Shown here one piece after another: positions 7,611-16,534 of a stretch of DNA of 64,000 nt. Source of the DNA: an uncultured Clostridia bacterium (GTDB lineage Bacteria; Bacillota; Clostridia; Christensenellales; UBA1242); NCBI GenBank assembly GCA_934756675.1, contig CAKVLG010000004.1:31790-95789 (forward strand), given 5' to 3'. The notes under the pieces are model-generated. The model had not been told where the DNA came from. It worked only from the letters and a program-made list of their open reading frames with translations, and ran no database searches. Every line of letters starts with the position of its first letter. Position 1 is the stretch's first letter. Both the position numbers and the translations under genes were made by a program.

Positions 7611-9731
7611 TTAAATATTTGGTTCAAAATCGATGTGTCTTGTTATTACATCAACCATAACAAGTTTAACAGATATTCTTTGACCGATACGGTATTGATT
7701 GTTTTTACCAAACATAGCAAACTTAACAGGGTCGAATACATAGTTATCTCTTGGTAATTTTTCTTTATAAATAAAGCCTTCAATGGTGTTGTCGAGTTCA
7801 ACATAAATACCACCTTGCGTTACACCAGAGATTTTTCCTTCGAACACTTGACCAATCTTGCCGGCCATAAATTCAGTTTTCTTTTGATCATCAACAGTTC
7901 GCTCTGCCTCGTCCGCAACGCGCTCGGTTAAACTTGATTGCTCACTAACTTCAAGCACATAAGATTCGAGTGCAAGTCTGTTTGATGGCAATTTATCGTC
8001 AATACATTTTTTAATAATTCTGTGAATAGTCAAATCTGGATAACGTCTAATTGGCGAAGTAAAGTGGCAATAATCCTTAAGCGCCAAACCAAAATGTCCA
8101 AGATTTTCTGGAGCATACCTTGCTTTTTGCATAGATCTAAGCATAACTTTTGAAATCGCCTCACTATATTCCTTATCTTCACTTTCTAACAGCACTTTTT
8201 GGAAGTCCTTAGGTTTTTGTCCACCAGACATTTTTATCGAAAAACTAGCTGCAAATTGTTTAAAGGCTTTTATTCTTTCCATTGTTGGAATCTCGTGCAC
8301 ACGGTATACAAATGGTACACCAAGATTAGAAAAATGTGCAGCGACGACTTCGTTTGTAACAACCATAAATTGCTCAATCATTCTGTCAGACAAATTGCGT
8401 GGTTTTTTAATTATATCAACAGTTTCGTACTTGTCGTTAACGATAACTGCGGTTTCTGGCAAATCAAAATCCAATTGACCTGCATCATCGCGGCGTTTTA
8501 ACAAAATTTTTGCAAGTTCAGCCGCATTATCTAGCATAGGTACTATTTTTTTGTATTTTTCACGCAATTGTTTGTCGCCGTCAAAGATTTTTGTTACGGC
8601 GGTATATGTCATGCGGAAGTCAGATTTAATAATACCTTTTGTTATTTTATGATTTAAAATGTTTCCTTGTTTATCAATATCCATAACGACAGAAAGCGTC
8701 AAACGTTCTTCGTCTGGATTTAGTGAACACATGCCGTTCGAAAGTTCAACAGGTAACATTGGCAAGACCATATCTGGAAAATATACACTTGTACCACGAT
8801 GAAAAGCTTCTTTGTCTATTTCGCCATTTTCTTTCACATAGTGCGAAACATCGGCAATATGGACATACAATCTATAATTATCACCCTTACGCTCAACATT
8901 AATAGCATCATCAAAGTCCCTAGCATCTTCGCCATCAATTGTTATAGTTAATGTATTTCTAAAATCTGTTCGCCCTTCTCTATCTTGGTCAGTGATTGGC
9001 ACTGCAACCTTTTTTGCTTCATTTTCTACAATGTCAGAAAATTCTTCACGCAAATTAAAGCTGCGGATAATAGAAAGTGTCGAAACTTTTACGTTGCTAG
9101 CATCGCCAATAACTTCTTCAATTTCACCTTGCGCCATGCGTGACCTTGATGGATATTCAAGAATTTTGACAACAACTTTTGTATTATTTGTCGCACCATG
9201 CACTTTGTCAATTGGAATAAATATCGATTCGGTAATTCGTTTGTCATCTGGAATAACAATGTTAATACCACTATTTTCTTGCAACAAACCAACAAGTGTC
9301 GTCACTCCACGGCTCACAATTTTAATTACTTCTGCTTCGTTAGAACTTGAATATTGTGGCTTATGATTGCCTTTTACCTTTTTGGTTTTAAGTGGCTTAA
9401 TAAGAACTGTGTCGCCATGGACAGCACCATTTAACATACGTTCTGGAATAAAGAAATCGTCGCTAGTCTCATTTTCAACCTTGGCAAAGGCATACCCTTT
9501 CGTCGTTCCAATAATTGTAGCTTTTTTGATAGCTGTATTTTCTGGTAAAGTATATTTTTCACGCGCAGACTTAACCAGCTTGCCCGACTTGCAAAGTTCA
9601 TTAACAGCCGTAGCAACTGCTTGCTTATCAAAGTTGTTACGAATACCCATAATTTTATAGATTTGGTCAATCGTTATATACTTATGTTTGGAATTCACGA
9701 TCATTTCAAATACTTTATCAACAAAGTTCAT
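7611..9731 (-). CDS. rnr: Ribonuclease R
   Basis: A processive 3'-5' exoribonuclease of the RNB family that degrades structured RNA and, in other bacteria, non-stop mRNAs during tmRNA rescue. The 706 residues show an N-terminal winged-helix region (1-65), cold-shock-like domains (about 70-230), the RNB domain with the active-site run DGEDARDFDDAI near 265, and a C-terminal S1 domain (about 625-706). It is the last gene of an operon after the acyltransferase and DUF6320 genes. The smpB-ssrA pair lies just downstream, consistent with a shared ribosome-rescue role. Confidence 0.96.
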   Translation of the reverse strand: MNFVDKVFEMIVNSKHKYITIDQIYKIMGIRNNFDKQAVATAVNELCKSGKLVKSAREKYTLPENTAIKKATIIGTTKGYAFAKVENETSDDFFIPERMLNGAVHGDTVLIKPLKTKKVKGNHKPQYSSSNEAEVIKIVSRGVTTLVGLLQENSGINIVIPDDKRITESIFIPIDKVHGATNNTKVVVKILEYPSRSRMAQGEIEEVIGDASNVKVSTLSIIRSFNLREEFSDIVENEAKKVAVPITDQDREGRTDFRNTLTITIDGEDARDFDDAINVERKGDNYRLYVHIADVSHYVKENGEIDKEAFHRGTSVYFPDMVLPMLPVELSNGMCSLNPDEERLTLSVVMDIDKQGNILNHKITKGIIKSDFRMTYTAVTKIFDGDKQLREKYKKIVPMLDNAAELAKILLKRRDDAGQLDFDLPETAVIVNDKYETVDIIKKPRNLSDRMIEQFMVVTNEVVAAHFSNLGVPFVYRVHEIPTMERIKAFKQFAASFSIKMSGGQKPKDFQKVLLESEDKEYSEAISKVMLRSMQKARYAPENLGHFGLALKDYCHFTSPIRRYPDLTIHRIIKKCIDDKLPSNRLALESYVLEVSEQSSLTERVADEAERTVDDQKKTEFMAGKIGQVFEGKISGVTQGGIYVELDNTIEGFIYKEKLPRDNYVFDPVKFAMFGKNNQYRIGQRISVKLVMVDVITRHIDFEPNI

Positions 9732-9740
9732 TTCTTTCTC

Positions 9741-10448
9741 CTAAATGTGATATTTTTTTATTGTTTCTTTCCAAAAACGTTTACGCTTGAATACTTCAAG
9801 AATAGCAAACCAACCAATAGCCACACCTAAAAATGTCAAGCTTGGCCAAGTTGCAAGTTTTGGAAAACAACAAATTTTTACAATAAAATAGATAATGCTA
9901 TAAAGCATCATTGCAAAGCAATCACCAAGCAATTCCATCTCGTTACGCTTTGAACAAAAGCAAACAATGGCAGTTGCGATTGTCACGCATGAAAGCATAC
10001 AAGGTACAGCAATCGCATATGCCCAGCCAAAAGCAAACCCTAGCATATAGTGGTTATAAGCATCAATAAAAATCAAGAAAATGGACACAACAATACTTGT
10101 CCACTTAATATTTTTTATGTATCTGTTTGTGTTAGAATTAAAAGGCGAAATAAACACTACATAAAATACAAATATTGCAGCTAGTGCATATGGAAACCAA
10201 TATGGCGAAGTCTTAAAAATTAAGTTTTGCGCCAAGCACAATAGTGACGCCAATATGCAAATAACACGCATAATTGAAATCCATGTTTTCTTTTTTATAA
10301 TTTCTTTGTATGCATAGTCTGGATAACTATATTTATTTTTCTCTGCCTGTCTGCTCTCGTCACCAACAAACTTGCCACAAAGCGGACAGTTATTAAGGTC
10401 AGAAGAGACTTCAACATTACAAGATGGACAACGTTTAATTTCCGGCAT
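9741..10448 (-). CDS. DUF6320-like zinc-ribbon membrane protein
   Basis: The 235-residue protein starts with a zinc ribbon (CPSC near residue 7, CPLC near 22) followed by a basic linker and about six hydrophobic helices. This matches DUF6320-type proteins known from Clostridia, which typically sit beside condensation-fold acyltransferases, as here: its start overlaps the acyltransferase stop by 14 nt. The function is not established; a membrane partner or acceptor-handling role for the acyltransferase is an inference. rnr follows after 9 nt. Confidence 0.7.
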   Translation of the reverse strand: MPEIKRCPSCNVEVSSDLNNCPLCGKFVGDESRQAEKNKYSYPDYAYKEIIKKKTWISIMRVICILASLLCLAQNLIFKTSPYWFPYALAAIFVFYVVFISPFNSNTNRYIKNIKWTSIVVSIFLIFIDAYNHYMLGFAFGWAYAIAVPCMLSCVTIATAIVCFCSKRNEMELLGDCFAMMLYSIIYFIVKICCFPKLATWPSLTFLGVAIGWFAILEVFKRKRFWKETIKKYHI

Positions 10449-11877
10449 ATAAATCCCTCCTATTAGATTCTACTTTAACATCAACGCCAAGGCTGACAAG
10501 CAATGTGGCAATATCACGCTCTGTCACACTTTCACTTATTTTTGAAGAAATTGTTAGCGTCAAAATATCGCCATATGTCGCAACACCAATAGCTTTGCCA
10601 TTATGCTTGCTTCTGCCAAGGTTAACCTCATAACGCTCGATATATTTCTCAAAAATATCTGGAACATCAATCTTTCCAACATTGCTAATTGCAAGCGTCT
10701 GATAATTTTCGCCCATGTAATTAAAACACAATTTCATAATTGGGTTTTTAAGAAATAATGGTATTGCCTTTATAATAACATTCTTTTGCAAGGCAACATT
10801 TGCATTGATATTTGCTTGCAAAAACTTTTTATCGACACCATCGAGTGCTGTTTTTGTTATTTGCATAGTTTCTTCAAGCGATTTTTGTTCAAGTGGCATT
10901 TCAATATTAAGGTACGAAGAAAAGTTGCGTAATGTTTGACTGCCAAATGTAGAACGCAAATCAATAGGAACAGAAATTCTAACTGGTTTTTTCGACCCGT
11001 TTCTCTTACTATTAACAGCATAACCAACAATTGCCGCTAAAAACGCGCCAATTTTCATTCCATAAGAATGTGCAACTTCTTTAAGTTTGCTTGCACTCAT
11101 AACAAGCGTAGTGGTGTTAATTACACCAGCTGGAAAAAGCGTACCTTTAATCTTGTACGCGGCATGTTCTTTTGGCCTTTTGAGCTTTTCTTTTGTATAG
11201 TTAGCCAAAAACGAGTCTTCAATCTCACTGGCAGCTGGCAAATCTTTTGCACTTGCACAATTCTTGTACTCTTCTATTTTTTCGCCTTTAATAACCAAAT
11301 ATCGGGCTATAAGCGAGTTTAAAAAGAACATCGCACCGCGACCATCGGTAAGCGCATGAAAACACTCGAGTGACAACCTGTAATCGGTATACAAAACACG
11401 AATAAGGTGTGCATTAGAATTAGACAAATCAAATGGCTGGCAAGGAAACGCTGTTTCCCTTTCAATAAATAAATCATGGAAGTTGATTTCAAAATAGTTC
11501 CAAAAGAACCCCGACTTAATCGACACATTGAACGATGGAAATCTAATAAGAACATCATTTAATGCTTGTTGCAAAACCAATGGGTCAATCTTGTCTTTCA
11601 TAATGGCAGATACTCTGAAAACAAAGTTCCAATCACGCCCACGTGCTGGTGGATAAATCATTGCAGCATTATCAAGCCTAAACCAATTGGCAACACGCCC
11701 CATTTTTGGATCTAGGTTGCTGAGCTTATATATTTCTTCTTCTTTTGCTTTTCGCGCAAGTTTTTGCTCACGGCGAATATTTTTTTTCAATTGAGCAATA
11801 GCAAGGCGTCTGCTCTTACTTTCTGCTTTTTTTAACTTTTTATTTTTCATTTTAACGTCTTTCGCTTTTTGTTTCAT
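10435..11877 (-). CDS. Condensation-fold acyltransferase (alcohol acetyltransferase-like)
   Basis: The 480-residue protein has a Lys/Arg-rich N-terminal 45 residues followed by a CoA-dependent acyltransferase (chloramphenicol acetyltransferase/condensation) fold. The catalytic HxxxDG motif is present as HALTDGRG near residue 182, and the structural PIDLRSTFG segment lies near 310. The acyl donor and acceptor are unknown; relatives are annotated as alcohol acetyltransferases or wax-ester-type enzymes. It is the first gene of the operon with the DUF6320 protein and rnr. There is no ribosome binding site before the ATG at 11877, and a weak promoter-like pair (11884-11912) ends 6 nt from it. Confidence 0.75.
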   Translation of the reverse strand: MKQKAKDVKMKNKKLKKAESKSRRLAIAQLKKNIRREQKLARKAKEEEIYKLSNLDPKMGRVANWFRLDNAAMIYPPARGRDWNFVFRVSAIMKDKIDPLVLQQALNDVLIRFPSFNVSIKSGFFWNYFEINFHDLFIERETAFPCQPFDLSNSNAHLIRVLYTDYRLSLECFHALTDGRGAMFFLNSLIARYLVIKGEKIEEYKNCASAKDLPAASEIEDSFLANYTKEKLKRPKEHAAYKIKGTLFPAGVINTTTLVMSASKLKEVAHSYGMKIGAFLAAIVGYAVNSKRNGSKKPVRISVPIDLRSTFGSQTLRNFSSYLNIEMPLEQKSLEETMQITKTALDGVDKKFLQANINANVALQKNVIIKAIPLFLKNPIMKLCFNYMGENYQTLAISNVGKIDVPDIFEKYIERYEVNLGRSKHNGKAIGVATYGDILTLTISSKISESVTERDIATLLVSLGVDVKVESNRRDLYAGN

Positions 11878-11883
11878 AGTAAT

Positions 11884-11912
11884 AGTTTAACAATTATGCA
11901 CATAAAAGTCTA
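11884..11912 (-). promoter_or_regulatory. Weak candidate promoter, possibly leaderless
   Basis: Minus strand TAGACT (11907-11912), 17-nt spacer, TAAACT (11884-11889), then 6 nt to the ATG at 11877. Each box matches the consensus at 4 of 6 positions, so the call is tentative, but the spacing equals that of the leaderless genes elsewhere in the window. Confidence 0.35.
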
Positions 11913-11937
11913 TTTATTTAACAGCAAAATTTGGAAA

Positions 11938-12092
11938 CTTCGCTTTCTGCACCTATGCCTCGCTTCAAAATACGCCGCACCTTAACTTTCTTTACTCGTC
12001 TTTCATTTAAACAAGAACACGGATAGAAAACCCTTATCCGCGACCTTGTTTAAGCAAAATTCATCGTAAATTTAAGTCAATCTGCTGCTATA
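11938..12092. repeat. Palindrome-bearing intergenic repeat, copy 2 (inverted)
   Basis: The reverse complement aligns with 1-156 and keeps the long palindrome (TTAAACAAG pairing with CTTGTTTAA, GCGGATA opposite TATCCG). No ORF is visible. Together with 12149-12412 this fills the 537-nt gap between the acyltransferase and rplQ. Confidence 0.75.
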
Positions 12093-12148
12093 CTGCACAA
12101 TGTATTTTCATTAACATGGCATTATGTTGCCACCTATCTACAGTGTCT

Positions 12149-12310
12149 GTCATCTTGAGCGAAATGAAATCTGAGATAATTTTAAAGCTTGCACTACAAT
12201 AGCTGTCGGTACATAATTCCCGTCATCTTGAGCGGAGCAAAGCGAAGTCGAAAGATCTACTTCATGTTAATAGTACTGCTAGCAAAAAGTTGCAAAATTT
12301 CGATATTATA
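12149..12310. repeat. REP-like intergenic repeat units
   Basis: Two copies of GTCATCTTGAGCG occur (12149-12161 and 12222-12234); the second continues as GAGCAAAGCGAAGTCGAAAG. The unit recurs at 37242. Segments ATCTACTTCAT and TTTCGATATTATA further right are also shared with 37370-37500. The region is non-coding. Confidence 0.7.
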
Positions 12311-12324
12311 GAAAGAAATAAAAA

Positions 12325-12370
12325 AATCTCAGGCAGGCGTATACTTAAGCGTATATAACTGTCTGAGATT
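12325..12370 (-). terminator. Repeated bidirectional terminator hairpin, copy 2, downstream of rplQ
   Basis: Same outer stem as copy 1 (12325-12336 with 12359-12370). The inner stem is TATAC/GTATA instead of TGTAC/GTACA, so a G-C pair has changed to A-T on both sides. It lies 45 nt after the rplQ stop and would end the S10-spc-alpha operon. Confidence 0.87.
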
Positions 12371-12414
12371 TTTTTAATTTCTGCACTAGAATGCAAAATT
12401 TTGCTGCGAAAACA

Positions 12415-12924
12415 CTAGACTAATTCAACAATAGCCATCTGCGCATTATCACCACGTCTAACTGTTGTCTTTAAAACGCGTGTGTAACCGCCTTTTGTTC
12501 CCTTTTCTGCTGCTCTTGTAGCATACTTAGGAGCGATTTCGTCGAACATCTTTTCGATTAAAGGCATTTCGATACCTTTTGTTCTAGCATCAAATGCTTC
12601 TTTCTTTTCGCCTTTAGCTCTTACTTCTTTTCTGTCTTTTAATACAGCTAAAAGTTTTCTACGAGCGTTAAGTTTTTTAACGCCATCTTTAGAAACTGTA
12701 ATTGTTTTTTCTTTACCTTTTTCATCAACTACTTTCTTTTCGCTTGTAACAACATCTTCATAACCAGAAATAGCGATTGTGATGCATTTTTCTGCCATGC
12801 GTGATACTTGTTTAGCACGATCAAGTGTAGTTTCGATTCTACCATACCAAAGAAGATCACTAACTTGGTTATTTAAAAGTGCAAGTCTTTGGTCGGTTGG
12901 TTTACCTAATTTTTGCGTATTCAT
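12415..12924 (-). CDS. rplQ: 50S ribosomal protein L17 with internal insertion
   Basis: L17 lies near the polypeptide exit on the large subunit. At 169 residues it is about 50 longer than the usual 115-125. The N-terminal third (KLGKPTDQRLALLNNQVSDL) and the C-terminal GGYTRVLKTTVRRGDNA motif are canonical. A Lys/Glu-rich insertion occupies roughly residues 55-110 in the middle. It is the last gene of the alpha operon, 11 nt after rpoA, with the repeated hairpin as terminator. Confidence 0.94.
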   Translation of the reverse strand: MNTQKLGKPTDQRLALLNNQVSDLLWYGRIETTLDRAKQVSRMAEKCITIAISGYEDVVTSEKKVVDEKGKEKTITVSKDGVKKLNARRKLLAVLKDRKEVRAKGEKKEAFDARTKGIEMPLIEKMFDEIAPKYATRAAEKGTKGGYTRVLKTTVRRGDNAQMAIVELV

Positions 12925-12935
12925 ACTTATTCTCC

Positions 12936-13889
12936 TTATTCTTCTTTGGTCTTAAGAGATAATCCAAGACTTTCAAGTTTATGAATAACTTCATCAAGTG
13001 ATTTTCTACCTAAGTTTTTAACCTTTAACATATCGTCTTCAGACTTTTTGATCAAATCTTCAACAGTGTTAATAGCTGCTCTCTTCAAGCAGTTAAATGA
13101 ACGAACTGAAAGATCAAGATCTTCAATGCTCATGCTCATAAGCTTTTGAACTTTATCTTCTTCACGGCTAACAAGAATAGATGTGTTTGCCATTGAATCT
13201 ACAAGGTCAATGAACAAGCCAAAATATTCATTCAAGAGTTTTGCAGAAAGAGAAATAACTTCTTTTGCAGAAACTGTTCCGTTAGTGTGAACGTTAAGTG
13301 TAAGCTTGTCATAGTCGATACTTTGACCAACACGTGCACTTTCTACTTCATAAGAAGCACCACGAACTGGTGTGAAAAGACTATCGATTGCGATAAAGCC
13401 AATTGGAAGACTCATATCTTTATTCTTTTCAGCAGAAACATAACCTCTGCCACGGCCAACGTTGATTTCCATATCAAGAACGCCATCTGTTTCAAGAGTA
13501 CAAATATAAAGGTCAGGATTTAATACCTTTACTTCGTCATCTGGAGTGATGTCGCCAGCTGTAACAACACATGGACCTTTAGCTTTAAGTCTGATTGTTT
13601 TCTTAAAGTTTTTATCATCAGAAGATGTTTTAACAGCTAAGCTCTTAATGTTAAGAACGATTTCTGTAATATCTTCTTTGCAACCTTTAAGTGTTGAAAA
13701 CTCGTGTTCAACACCTGCAATTCTGATGCTTGTTGCAGCAGCACCAGGCAAACTAGAGAGTAAAACTCTTCTAAGTGCGTTACCAATAGTAACACCGAAA
13801 CCTTTTTCAAGTGGTTCGAGAACAAACTTAGCGCAAGCACCATTTTGTTCCTCTGTACATTCAATTCTAGGTTTTTCAATTTCTAACAT
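12936..13889 (-). CDS. rpoA: DNA-directed RNA polymerase subunit alpha
   Basis: The alpha subunit dimerises to start polymerase assembly, and its C-terminal domain contacts UP elements and activators. The 317 residues are of usual length. The N-terminal domain includes GFGVTIGNALRRVLLSSLPG (about 34-53), and the C-terminal domain (about 255-317) holds the helix-hairpin-helix run NLGRKSLDEVIHKLESLGL. It is in the alpha operon between rpsD and rplQ. Confidence 0.98.
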   Translation of the reverse strand: MLEIEKPRIECTEEQNGACAKFVLEPLEKGFGVTIGNALRRVLLSSLPGAAATSIRIAGVEHEFSTLKGCKEDITEIVLNIKSLAVKTSSDDKNFKKTIRLKAKGPCVVTAGDITPDDEVKVLNPDLYICTLETDGVLDMEINVGRGRGYVSAEKNKDMSLPIGFIAIDSLFTPVRGASYEVESARVGQSIDYDKLTLNVHTNGTVSAKEVISLSAKLLNEYFGLFIDLVDSMANTSILVSREEDKVQKLMSMSIEDLDLSVRSFNCLKRAAINTVEDLIKKSEDDMLKVKNLGRKSLDEVIHKLESLGLSLKTKEE

Positions 13890-13910
13890 AAAATACCCTC
13901 CAATATGTTA

Positions 13911-14531
13911 TTACTTAGAATAAAGCTCGATAATCAAGTGTTCCTCAATGTTCAAGTCAATATCATCACGTTGTGGTAACGCAATAACTTTACCAGTAAG
14001 CTTTTCTGGAGAAAATTCTAACCATTTAGGAAGAATAACTCTAGAATCTTTAACTTTTGCAAATGGAGCTTTCTTTTGTTTGTTCTCTTTTACAGCAATA
14101 ACATCATTAAGAGAAACTAAGTAAGATGGAATGTTAACGTTTTTACCATTTACAGTAAAGTGACCATGGTTAACAAGTTGTCTTGCTTCAGCACGGCTAG
14201 CAGCAAAACCCATTCTGTAAACAACATTGTCAAGTCTTCTTTCCAAAAGACTAAGCATGTTTTCACCAGTCTTACCTCTCATGGTTTCAGCCATTTCATA
14301 GTAACCATGGAATTGTTTTTCTTGAAGGCCATAAGCTCTTTTAACTTTTTGTTTTTCTCTAAGCTGAGTTAAGTATTCAGAAGGTTTCTTACGAGCGCCA
14401 GCGTGAACTCCAGGTATAACTGGTCTGCGTTCCATAGCACATTTTTTGCTTAAACATCTATCGCCCTTTAAGAACAATTTAGTACCTTCTCTTCTGCATA
14501 ATCTGCAGTCTGCGTCAATATACTTTGCCAT
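13911..14531 (-). CDS. rpsD: 30S ribosomal protein S4, zinc-binding form
   Basis: S4 starts assembly of the small-subunit body and acts in translational accuracy. The 206 residues include an N-terminal zinc site with Cys9, Cys12, Cys26 and Cys31, and an S4 RNA-binding domain (about 95-160). In some bacteria S4 also represses its own operon; no leader was identified here because the gene is internal. The order rpsM-rpsK-rpsD-rpoA-rplQ is canonical. Confidence 0.98.
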   Translation of the reverse strand: MAKYIDADCRLCRREGTKLFLKGDRCLSKKCAMERRPVIPGVHAGARKKPSEYLTQLREKQKVKRAYGLQEKQFHGYYEMAETMRGKTGENMLSLLERRLDNVVYRMGFAASRAEARQLVNHGHFTVNGKNVNIPSYLVSLNDVIAVKENKQKKAPFAKVKDSRVILPKWLEFSPEKLTGKVIALPQRDDIDLNIEEHLIIELYSK

Positions 14532-14542
14532 TTTATCTCTCC

Positions 14543-14935
14543 TTATACTCTTCTACGTTTTGGTGGACGACAACCATTATGGGCAAGTGGTGTTACATCA
14601 CGAATGAGTGTAACTTCCATGTCAGCATTAGCTAAGCTTCTGATGGCATTTTCCTTACCTGAACCAGCGCCTTTAACATAAACTTCAACAGATTTAACAC
14701 CATAAGTATCTCTTGCAGCCTTTGCAGCTTTTTCGCAAGCTTGACCAGCAGCAAATGGAGTGCTCTTTCTGCTACCTTTGTAGCCGAAACCACCAGCACT
14801 TGCAGATGTAAGAGTGTTACCGTTTACATCTGTTACTGTTACGATTGTATTGTTAAAAGAAGATTGTACGTGAACAATACCTTTTTCAACATTGGTCGTA
14901 ATTTTACGTTTCTTTGAACTTTTTACTTGTGCCAT
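14543..14935 (-). CDS. rpsK: 30S ribosomal protein S11
   Basis: S11 forms part of the small-subunit platform near the E site. The 130 residues match the family length. The sequences [20 protein letters not shown] and the C-terminal [15 protein letters not shown] are diagnostic. It lies 10 nt after rpsM in the alpha operon. Confidence 0.98.
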   Translation of the reverse strand: MAQVKSSKKRKITTNVEKGIVHVQSSFNNTIVTVTDVNGNTLTSASAGGFGYKGSRKSTPFAAGQACEKAAKAARDTYGVKSVEVYVKGAGSGKENAIRSLANADMEVTLIRDVTPLAHNGCRPPKRRRV

Positions 14936-14945
14936 TTTTGTCTCC

Positions 14946-15311
14946 TTATTTCTTCTTTATAGAGCTCAATCTTGGGCCCTTTCTAGTTCTAGCGTTACTA
15001 CGTGTACTTTGACCACGAACAGGCATACCCTTTCTATGTCTGATACCACGGTAACAACCGATTTCCATTAAATTTTTAATATTCATAGCAACATCTCTCT
15101 TAAGGTCACCCTCAACAACAAGATGTTTATCCATGTATTCACGGATTTTGTTGATATCTGCTTCTGTTAAATCCTTAACTCTTGTATTAGGATCAATCTT
15201 TGTAGCAGCTAAAATTTTGTTAGAAGTAACTCTTCCAACACCGTAGATGTAGGTAAGACCTATTTCTACTCTCTTTTCATTTGGTAAATCTACACCAGCA
15301 ATACGTGCCAT
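14946..15311 (-). CDS. rpsM: 30S ribosomal protein S13
   Basis: S13 sits in the small-subunit head and bridges to the large subunit and P-site tRNA. It has 121 residues from the ATG at 15311 ([14 protein letters not shown]), the conserved family start, which follows GGAGG. An in-frame GTG five codons upstream overlaps that site and was not used. The C-terminal [15 protein letters not shown] motif is canonical. Confidence 0.97.
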   Translation of the reverse strand: MARIAGVDLPNEKRVEIGLTYIYGVGRVTSNKILAATKIDPNTRVKDLTEADINKIREYMDKHLVVEGDLKRDVAMNIKNLMEIGCYRGIRHRKGMPVRGQSTRSNARTRKGPRLSSIKKK

Positions 15312-15427
15312 TTTTATCCTCCACACGAATTTATTGTTTTGTTTTAATTTTATTTTAATTTATGTTTACGCCCGTCCAACAAGGGTTCCCCCTTTTGCCG
15401 CGTGAACTAAGGCGATTATTTTCAAAC

Positions 15428-15544
15428 TTAACCCTGAACTTGTTTATGTTTTGGGAATTTACTGCAAATTACTCTAACTTTACCGTTTCTTTTAATAACC
15501 TTGCAATCTTCGCAAATAGGTTTAACACTTGGTCTAACTTTCAT
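15428..15544 (-). CDS. rpmJ: 50S ribosomal protein L36
   Basis: This 38-residue protein is the smallest of the large subunit. It starts [14 protein letters not shown] and ends PKHKQVQG. The zinc ligands Cys11, Cys14, Cys27 and His33 are present, so it is the zinc-dependent form. It lies between infA and rpsM as in most bacteria, with AAAGGAGAAAA before the ATG. The 116 nt between it and rpsM show no further gene. Confidence 0.97.
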   Translation of the reverse strand: MKVRPSVKPICEDCKVIKRNGKVRVICSKFPKHKQVQG

Positions 15545-15561
15545 AATTTTTTCTCCTTTAA

Positions 15562-15780
15562 CTACTTCTTTCTCCAAATAATTCGACCTTTTGTTAAGTC
15601 GTAAGGGCTCATTTCTAGGTTTACTGTATCACCTTCGTAAACGTGAATAAAGTTCTTCCACAATTTACCAGATAAGTATGCAGTAATGATATGTCCATTA
15701 GAAAGCTTAACCTTAAAAGTCGCGCCTGGCATAGCTTCAACAACTACACCCTCGGTTTCAATAACATCATCTTTACTCAA
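15562..15780 (-). CDS. infA: Translation initiation factor IF-1
   Basis: IF-1 binds the small-subunit A site during initiation. The 72 residues form one OB-fold (S1-like) domain, with [17 protein letters not shown] and [14 protein letters not shown] family segments. The start codon is TTG at 15780, preceded by GGAGG, and it overlaps the map stop by 8 nt. A TTG start on such a highly expressed factor could limit its level through coupling to map. Confidence 0.97.
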   Translation of the reverse strand: MSKDDVIETEGVVVEAMPGATFKVKLSNGHIITAYLSGKLWKNFIHVYEGDTVNLEMSPYDLTKGRIIWRKK

Positions 15781-16534
15781 AACTAATATCCTCCGTCTTT
15801 GTTAAAATTTCGACTCCATCTGTTTTGATTAGTACGGTGTTTTCGTAATGTGCAGAAGGCAGACCGTCCATTGTGCGACAATCCCAACCATGGAGCTTAA
15901 TATTTCTCTTGCCCATATTTATCATTGGTTCAATCGCTAGGGTCATACCACTCTTAAGAACCATACCAGTTCCTTCTATGCCAACATTAGAAATAAATGG
16001 GTCTTCGTGCATGTTTCTTCCAATACCATGACCACCCATTTCCCTAACAACGCCATAGCCATGTTTTTCAGCATGTTGCTGAACTTTTGCGCCAATATCA
16101 CCAAGTCTACTACCCTCTTTCAAATCTTTAATAGCTTCGAAAAAGCATTCCTTTGTGACTTGAATTAGCTTTAATTTTTCTGGGCTTACATTTCCGATTG
16201 GAAATGTTCTAGCGGCATCACCTTGCCAGCCCTTGTAGCTTGCGCCTACATCGACGCTCAATATCTGACCTTCTTTCAAAATGTCTTCACTTCTTGGAAA
16301 ACCATGAACAATTACATCGTCAATAGATGCACATATTGTTCCAGGAAAGCCATCATAATGCAAAAATGTAGGTTTTGCTCCTCTAGATATTATATAATCA
16401 TGAGCGATTTTGTCAAGTTGCAAAGTAGAAATTCCAGGTTTAGCATTTTTTTGCATTAAATCTAGAACTTCCCCTACAATCTTTCCTGCTTCACGCATGA
16501 GTTCAATTTGTTTTCTGTCTTTTATTGTTATCAT
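15773..16534 (-). CDS. map: Methionine aminopeptidase, type I
   Basis: Removes the initiator methionine from nascent proteins. The 253 residues form a pita-bread fold with metal ligands in SVDVGASYKGWQGDAART (two Asp), GGHGIGRNMHEDP (His), TLAIEPMI (Glu) and the C-terminal HYENTV (Glu). It lacks the N-terminal zinc-finger extension. It overlaps adk by 4 nt and infA by 8 nt, a tightly coupled secY-adk-map-infA series. Confidence 0.97.
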   Translation of the reverse strand: MITIKDRKQIELMREAGKIVGEVLDLMQKNAKPGISTLQLDKIAHDYIISRGAKPTFLHYDGFPGTICASIDDVIVHGFPRSEDILKEGQILSVDVGASYKGWQGDAARTFPIGNVSPEKLKLIQVTKECFFEAIKDLKEGSRLGDIGAKVQQHAEKHGYGVVREMGGHGIGRNMHEDPFISNVGIEGTGMVLKSGMTLAIEPMINMGKRNIKLHGWDCRTMDGLPSAHYENTVLIKTDGVEILTKTEDISFE

